Below, one piece after another: positions 60,043 through 64,000 of a stretch of 64,000 nucleotides of DNA. The first letter of the stretch is position 1. Each line of letters starts with the position of its first letter. The translations under genes and the position numbers were made by a program. Source of the stretch: Burkholderiales bacterium (GTDB taxonomy: Bacteria; Pseudomonadota; Gammaproteobacteria; Burkholderiales; Burkholderiaceae_C); assembly GCA_016000265.1 (NCBI GenBank), contig JAECRL010000010.1, forward strand, positions 62,001 through 126,000. Reading direction: 5' to 3'. The notes under the pieces are model-generated. The model made no database searches. It was not told where the DNA came from and saw only the letters and a list, made by a program, of their open reading frames with translations.

Positions 60043-60819
60043 TCAGCTCCCTTCGCCAGTGTGGGGGCTGGGCACATTCGCCCCGATGGCCCCATCGCCC
60101 TTCCCCGAGCTGCCCACGTCGCCGAAACGCCGCTCGCGCGCGGCATAAGCAGCGATCGCGCGATCCAGCTCACCCGCGTCAAAATCCGGCCAGAGGCAGT
60201 CCGAGAAGACCAGCTCCGCGTACGCGCTCTGCCACAGCAGGAAGTTGGACAGGCGCACCTCGCCGCCCGTTCGAATGAACAAGTCGGGATCCGGCGCATA
60301 AGACATCGCCATGAAGCGGGACAGCGCCGCCTCATCGAGTGCGTCGCCTCGCAAGCCGGCGTCGACCGCCTTCTGGCAAGCCTGCACGATGTCCCAACGA
60401 CCACCGTAATTGAACGCCACCGTCAGCACCAGGCGATGGTTGTCGCAAGTAGACGCTTCGGCGTCGAGCAAGGCATGGCGCACCTTCTCCGAGACGTTTT
60501 CCAAGTCACCCGCGATGCGGATGCGCACCCCGTCTGCCTTGAGCCGGGTGAGGTGCTTGGACAGCGCCACCAGCAGCAGGCTCATCAAGCCGGAGACCTC
60601 CTCTTCAGGCCGTTTCCAGTTCTCGGACGAAAACGCGAACACCGTCAGGAAACCCACTCCGCGATCGGCCGCGGCCTGCACGACCTTGACCAGCGCGTCC
60701 ACCCCGGCCTTGTGACCCAGGCCACGGGGCATGAAGCGCTTGCGCGCCCAGCGCCCGTTGCCGTCCATGACGATGGCGATGTGACGAGGAACCGAAGGGG
60801 TCTGGGAGGGCGTGGCCAT
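60043..60819 (-). CDS. uppS: undecaprenyl pyrophosphate synthase
   Basis: UppS (cis-prenyltransferase) builds the C55 lipid carrier for peptidoglycan and O-antigen. The 258 residues contain the catalytic aspartate D19 in HIAIVMDGNGRWARKR, then [27 protein letters not shown], and the closing PDLFIRTGGEVRLSNFLLWQSAYAEL. The ATG at 60819 fits the family start, but the bases before it are pyrimidine-rich and no Shine-Dalgarno sequence is visible. A terminator upstream separates it from frr, so a promoter should lie within 60820-60872, though I cannot pick one out. Confidence 0.96.
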   Translation of the reverse strand: MATPSQTPSVPRHIAIVMDGNGRWARKRFMPRGLGHKAGVDALVKVVQAAADRGVGFLTVFAFSSENWKRPEEEVSGLMSLLLVALSKHLTRLKADGVRIRIAGDLENVSEKVRHALLDAEASTCDNHRLVLTVAFNYGGRWDIVQACQKAVDAGLRGDALDEAALSRFMAMSYAPDPDLFIRTGGEVRLSNFLLWQSAYAELVFSDCLWPDFDAGELDRAIAAYAARERRFGDVGSSGKGDGAIGANVPSPHTGEGS

Positions 60820-60872
60820 GGCAGGAGGAACGGAAGGCAATGAAGAGGGCAAGGCGATGAACGTGGGGCCTG

Positions 60873-60903
60873 AAAAACAGCGAGGCGGACACAAGCCGCC
60901 TCG
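60873..60903 (-). terminator. intrinsic terminator after frr
   Basis: A perfect 8-bp stem CGAGGCGG/CCGCCTCG with a 7-base loop (60881-60903) is followed on the minus strand by CTGTTTTTC. It lies 48 bases after the frr stop and 54 bases before the uppS ATG. Confidence 0.8.
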
Positions 60904-60950
60904 GGGTCACGGGTGCGTCAAGCGCTGGTCAAGCGCCAGCCGATCGCAGA

Positions 60951-61511
60951 TCAAACGGCCATGATCTCGGCTTCTTTGCCCACGATCAGCTTGTCGATCT
61001 CCGCGATGTAGCGATCGGTCAGCTTTTGCACGTCGTCCTGCGAGCGGCGGTCGTCGTCTTCGGTGATTTCCTTGTCCTTGAGCAGTCGCTTGGCGTGCTC
61101 GTTGGCGTCGCGGCGCAGGTTGCGCACGGCGATCTTGGCGTCTTCACCGGCGCCCTTGACCACCTTGGTCAACTCGCGGCGACGCTCTTCGGTCAAAGGG
61201 GGCATCGGCACGCGGATCAGGTCACCTTGGGAGGCGGGGTTGAGTCCCAGGTCGGATTCGCGGATGGCCTTCTCGATCTTGGCGCCCATGCCCTTTTCCC
61301 AGGGTTGGACCGAAATGGTGCGAGCGTCCATCAGGGCGACGTTGGCCACCTGGCTGATGGGCACCATCGAGCCGTAGTAGTCGATCTGCACCTGATCCAG
61401 GATGCCGGGGTGGGCACGGCCCGTGCGGATCTTGGCCAGTTCAGCCTTGAATGCGTCGATGGACTTGAGCATTTTCTGCTCGGCGTTCTTCTTGATTTCA
61501 GCGATGCTCAT
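60951..61511 (-). CDS. frr: ribosome recycling factor
   Basis: Frr splits the post-termination ribosome together with EF-G. The 186 residues begin [20 protein letters not shown] and include [43 protein letters not shown], and [24 protein letters not shown] precedes the ATG at 61511. The order tsf-pyrH-frr is conserved. Confidence 0.98.
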   Translation of the reverse strand: MSIAEIKKNAEQKMLKSIDAFKAELAKIRTGRAHPGILDQVQIDYYGSMVPISQVANVALMDARTISVQPWEKGMGAKIEKAIRESDLGLNPASQGDLIRVPMPPLTEERRRELTKVVKGAGEDAKIAVRNLRRDANEHAKRLLKDKEITEDDDRRSQDDVQKLTDRYIAEIDKLIVGKEAEIMAV

Positions 61512-61607
61512 GGACAACTCCGTGCGAGGTGAAGGAGGAAACCGGGCTCACCAACGCGTCAGAAGGGAAACAGGAGGACAGGAAAAAACCAGGGGCTGCC
61601 GCCGGGC

Positions 61608-62318
61608 TCAAACGTGAACCAGCGTGCCCTCGTCCTCGCCTTGCACAACGCGCTTGAGCGCGCCGGGTTTGAAGATGGAGAACACCTTCAAGGGCAGGTT
61701 CTGATCGCGGCACAGCGCGAAGGCCGTGGCGTCCAACACCTGCAGGTTCTTGATCAGGGCCTCGTCGAAGGTGATGCTGGCGTAGCGGGTGGCCAACGGG
61801 TCCTTCTTGGGATCGGCCGTGTACACGCCATCCACCTTCGTGGCCTTGAGCATGATCTCGGCACCGATTTCGGCACCGCGCAGCGCAGCGGCCGTGTCGG
61901 TCGTGAAGAAGGGGTTGCCGGTGCCGGCAGCGAAGACCACGACCTTGCCCTCTTCGAGGTACTGCAGGGCCTTGGGTCGCACATAAGGCTCGACCACCTG
62001 ATCGATGCTGATGGCCGACATGACACGGGCGGTCATGCCTTCCTGGCGCATGGTGTCGGCCAGGGCCAGCGAGTTCATCACGGTGGCCAGCATGCCCATG
62101 TAGTCGGCGGTGGCGCGGTCCATGCCGACGGAGCCACCAGCGACGCCGCGGAAGATGTTGCCACCACCGATGACCACAGCGACCTGCGTGCCCAGCGCGG
62201 TGACTTCCTGGATCTCCTTGACCATGCGCACGATGGTGGCGCGGTTGATGCCGTAGGCATCTTCGCCCATCAGGGCCTCACCGGAGAGTTTCAGGAGGAT
62301 GCGCTTGTAAGCGGGCAT
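61608..62318 (-). CDS. pyrH: UMP kinase
   Basis: PyrH phosphorylates UMP to UDP, a hexameric enzyme of the amino acid kinase family. The 236 residues begin [20 protein letters not shown], with [34 protein letters not shown], and [19 protein letters not shown]. These are all strongly conserved. The upstream in-frame extension is not needed. A run of six T on the minus strand after the stop (about 61583-61588) might weakly end transcription, but its hairpin is poor. Confidence 0.97.
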   Translation of the reverse strand: MPAYKRILLKLSGEALMGEDAYGINRATIVRMVKEIQEVTALGTQVAVVIGGGNIFRGVAGGSVGMDRATADYMGMLATVMNSLALADTMRQEGMTARVMSAISIDQVVEPYVRPKALQYLEEGKVVVFAAGTGNPFFTTDTAAALRGAEIGAEIMLKATKVDGVYTADPKKDPLATRYASITFDEALIKNLQVLDATAFALCRDQNLPLKVFSIFKPGALKRVVQGEDEGTLVHV

Positions 62319-62401
62319 GGGATCGGGTCCTTGACTTGATTCTTGACCAGAAGCGAGAGCGACTTTAACGCAAGTCGCGGCCCGCATCCGGCTCCATTCA
62401 G

Positions 62402-62421
62402 AAGGGGGCCGAAGCCCCCTT
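62402..62421 (-). terminator. hairpin between tsf and pyrH
   Basis: A perfect 8-bp stem AAGGGGGC/GCCCCCTT closes a TTCG tetraloop (minus strand) 16 bases after the tsf stop. The T-run on the minus strand is only two bases, so it may stabilise the tsf 3' end or slow polymerase rather than fully stop it. Confidence 0.5.
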
Positions 62422-62436
62422 GATGTTTGCCTGACT

Positions 62437-63321
62437 TTACTGACCCTTGGCCGCAGCCAGGGTGGCAGCGACTTCGGCAGCGAAGTCTTCTTGCTTCTTC
62501 TCGATGCCTTCACCCACGGTGAACATCGTGAAGCCCTTGACGTCGGTGTTGGTCGACTTCAGGTACTGCTCAACGGTCTGCTTGCCGTCAGCGGCCTTCA
62601 CGAAAACCTGGTTGAACAGCGAGACTTCCTTGAGGTACTTCTGCACGGCGCCTTCGATCATCTTGGCGGCGATGTCAGCGGGCTTGCCGGACTCAGCGGC
62701 CTTGGCCGTGGCCACGCTGCGCTCGATTTCGATCAGGGCAGCGGGCACGTCGTTCGACGACAGGGACACGGGCTTCATGGCGGCCACGTGCATGGCCACG
62801 TCCTTGGCGGCGACGTCGCTGCCGGTGAACTCGACGACCACACCGATGCGCGAACCGTGCAGGTAAGCAGCCAGCTGATTGTCACCGCTGAAGCGCTTGA
62901 AGCGACGGATCGTCATGTTCTCGCCGATCTTGCCGATCAGGGCGGAACGGGTGGCCTCGACGGTGGAGCCGTTCAGCTCCAGGGCCGACAGGGCCTCGAC
63001 GTCGGCGGGGTTCTTCTTGGCGATCAGCTCGGCCACGGCCTTGCCGAAACCCAGGAAGTCGTCGTTCTTGGAGACGAAGTCGGTTTCGCAGTTGATTTCG
63101 ACCAGGGCGCCGGTCGAGCCGTCGATGTAGGTCGACACGATGCCCTCAGCCGTCACGCGAGCGGCGGCCTTCGAGGCCTTGCTGCCCAGCTTGACACGCA
63201 GGATTTCCTCGGCCTTGGCGAAGTCGCCATCGGCCTCGGTCAGGGCCTTCTTGCACTCCATCATCGGGGCGTCGGTCTTGGCGCGCAGTTCGGCGACCAT
63301 GCTGGCGGTGATAGCAGCCAT
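62437..63321 (-). CDS. tsf: elongation factor Ts
   Basis: EF-Ts exchanges GDP for GTP on EF-Tu. The 294 residues begin [21 protein letters not shown], then [21 protein letters not shown], and contain the core [11 protein letters not shown] and FVSKNDDF, where the Tu-contacting TDFV motif reads [18 protein letters not shown]. Length is typical. The ATG at 63321 has GGAGAAAG upstream. It follows rpsB after a terminator-like hairpin. Confidence 0.98.
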   Translation of the reverse strand: MAAITASMVAELRAKTDAPMMECKKALTEADGDFAKAEEILRVKLGSKASKAAARVTAEGIVSTYIDGSTGALVEINCETDFVSKNDDFLGFGKAVAELIAKKNPADVEALSALELNGSTVEATRSALIGKIGENMTIRRFKRFSGDNQLAAYLHGSRIGVVVEFTGSDVAAKDVAMHVAAMKPVSLSSNDVPAALIEIERSVATAKAAESGKPADIAAKMIEGAVQKYLKEVSLFNQVFVKAADGKQTVEQYLKSTNTDVKGFTMFTVGEGIEKKQEDFAAEVAATLAAAKGQ

Positions 63322-63381
63322 ATCTTTCTCCGTTTGATTCAGGGGCGGTGTCATCACCGCCTCACAAAAAATCTTGCTGTG

Positions 63382-63407
63382 AAAAAGGGGCTGATGTCAG
63401 CCCCTTT
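63382..63407 (-). terminator. intrinsic terminator/attenuator between rpsB and tsf
   Basis: AAAGGGGCTG/CAGCCCCTTT with a short loop (63384-63407) is followed on the minus strand by TTTTTC. It lies 18 bases past the rpsB stop. In many bacteria a leaky terminator here sets the rpsB:tsf ratio. Confidence 0.75.
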
Positions 63408-63425
63408 GATCTGGGTGAAGAGGCC

Positions 63426-64000
63426 TCAGACGGCTTCTTCGTTCACTTCCACGAACTCGTCGTCGCCAGCCGCAGCAACCGCGGCCACCACGTCGTTCAC
63501 GGCGTTGGACTTGCCTTCCAAGATGGCGTCAGCGACAGCCTTGGCGTACAGGGCGACAGCCTTGGAGGAGTCGTCGTTGCCAGGGATCACGTAGTCGATG
63601 CCTTCGGGGGAGTGGTTGGTGTCAACCACGCCGATGACGGGGATGCCCAGCTTCTTGGCTTCGGCGATGGCGATCTTGTGGTAGCCGACGTCGATGACGA
63701 ACAGGGCATCAGGCAGGGCGCCCATGTCCTGGATGCCGCCGATGTCCTTTTCCAGCTTGGCCAGCTCGCGTTGGAACAGAAGGCCTTCCTTCTTCTTCAG
63801 GTTGTCCAGGCCAGCTTCGACTTGAACCTGCATGTCCTTGAGCTTCTTCAGCGAACCCTTGACGGTCTTGAAGTTGGTCAGCATGCCGCCCAGCCAGCGC
63901 TGGTTCACGAAAGGCACGCCGGCGCGTTCGGCTTCCAGGGCGACCACATCGCGCGCTTGACGCTTGGTGCCAACCATCATCACGGTGCCGCGGCGAGCCG
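63426..64000 (-). CDS. rpsB: 30S ribosomal protein S2, 5' end missing
   Basis: S2 is a 30S protein that anchors S1. About 190 C-terminal residues are visible, including [20 protein letters not shown], the signature [36 protein letters not shown] and [22 protein letters not shown]. The frame stays open through base 64000, with the residues before the internal ATG reading RARRGTV, so the true start lies beyond the window, roughly 55-60 residues further. First gene of the rpsB-tsf-pyrH-frr block. Confidence 0.98.
   Translation of the reverse strand, partial: ARRGTVMMVGTKRQARDVVALEAERAGVPFVNQRWLGGMLTNFKTVKGSLKKLKDMQVQVEAGLDNLKKKEGLLFQRELAKLEKDIGGIQDMGALPDALFVIDVGYHKIAIAEAKKLGIPVIGVVDTNHSPEGIDYVIPGNDDSSKAVALYAKAVADAILEGKSNAVNDVVAAVAAAGDDEFVEVNEEAV

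Noticed and set aside
61580-61607. Possible intrinsic terminator after pyrH (six T on the minus strand)
   Set aside because: The GC-rich bases before the T-run form only a 3-bp uninterrupted stem with mismatched flanks, so I could not support a terminator.

Overview
The window is a GC-rich chromosomal segment of a betaproteobacterium, most likely of the order Burkholderiales (Comamonadaceae/Sphaerotilaceae-like). The evidence is the gene order rpsB-tsf-pyrH-frr-uppS-cdsA-dxr-rseP-bamA-skp-lpxD-fabZ-lpxA-lpxB-rnhB, the order rpsF-priB-rpsR-rplI-dnaB, and a Bug-type tripartite tricarboxylate transporter. Nearly all of it is core genome. I see no insertion sequence, prophage, CRISPR array, rRNA or tRNA gene.

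Region 1 (1-4.5 kb) is the least conserved part. It holds the 3' end of a GFA-family gene, a PaiB-like FMN-binding protein, a lipoprotein gene broken by a frameshift and an in-frame amber stop, and a large OsmC-YcaO fusion protein. Region 2 (4.5-9 kb, minus strand) carries guaB, an MFS exporter and guaA, with intrinsic terminators after guaB and guaA. Region 3 (9-24.5 kb) has a DUF4124 protein, rnfH-ratA divergent from smpB, and a minus-strand run truD-rimO-metC-alpha-2-macroglobulin-pbpC whose genes are closely spaced or overlap. A Gre-like factor and arfB follow.

Region 4 (24.5-31.3 kb) is a carboxylate-uptake locus. A membrane sensor kinase and a FixJ/DctR-type regulator are divergent from an operon that joins a TRAP-type (DctP) binding protein to a complete TctCBA transporter. 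Region 5 (31.3-36.3 kb) is the glycine cleavage operon gcvTHP behind a tandem glycine riboswitch. Region 6 (36.5-42.8 kb) holds a soluble PAS-PAS hybrid histidine kinase with an apparent pseudo-receiver, then the divergent pair ppsR and ppsA, which control and make PEP synthase.

Region 7 (42.8-46.1 kb) is the ribosomal protein/primosome operon followed by dnaB, which has three DnaA-box-like sequences just upstream. Region 8 (46-49.5 kb) holds a LysR regulator divergent from a DJ-1/PfpI protein, then a Bax-inhibitor-1 family membrane protein and a TrmH-type methyltransferase. Region 9 (49.5-64 kb, minus strand) is the envelope biogenesis block: lipid A, outer-membrane assembly, the sigma-E protease, isoprenoid, CDP-diacylglycerol and undecaprenyl phosphate synthesis. 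Upstream of it are the translation genes frr, pyrH, tsf and a partial rpsB.

No wholly new system stands out. The best leads are the mixed TRAP/TTT transporter locus, the OsmC-YcaO protein in the same window as rimO, the pseudo-receiver hybrid kinase, and the DnaA-box cluster before dnaB.
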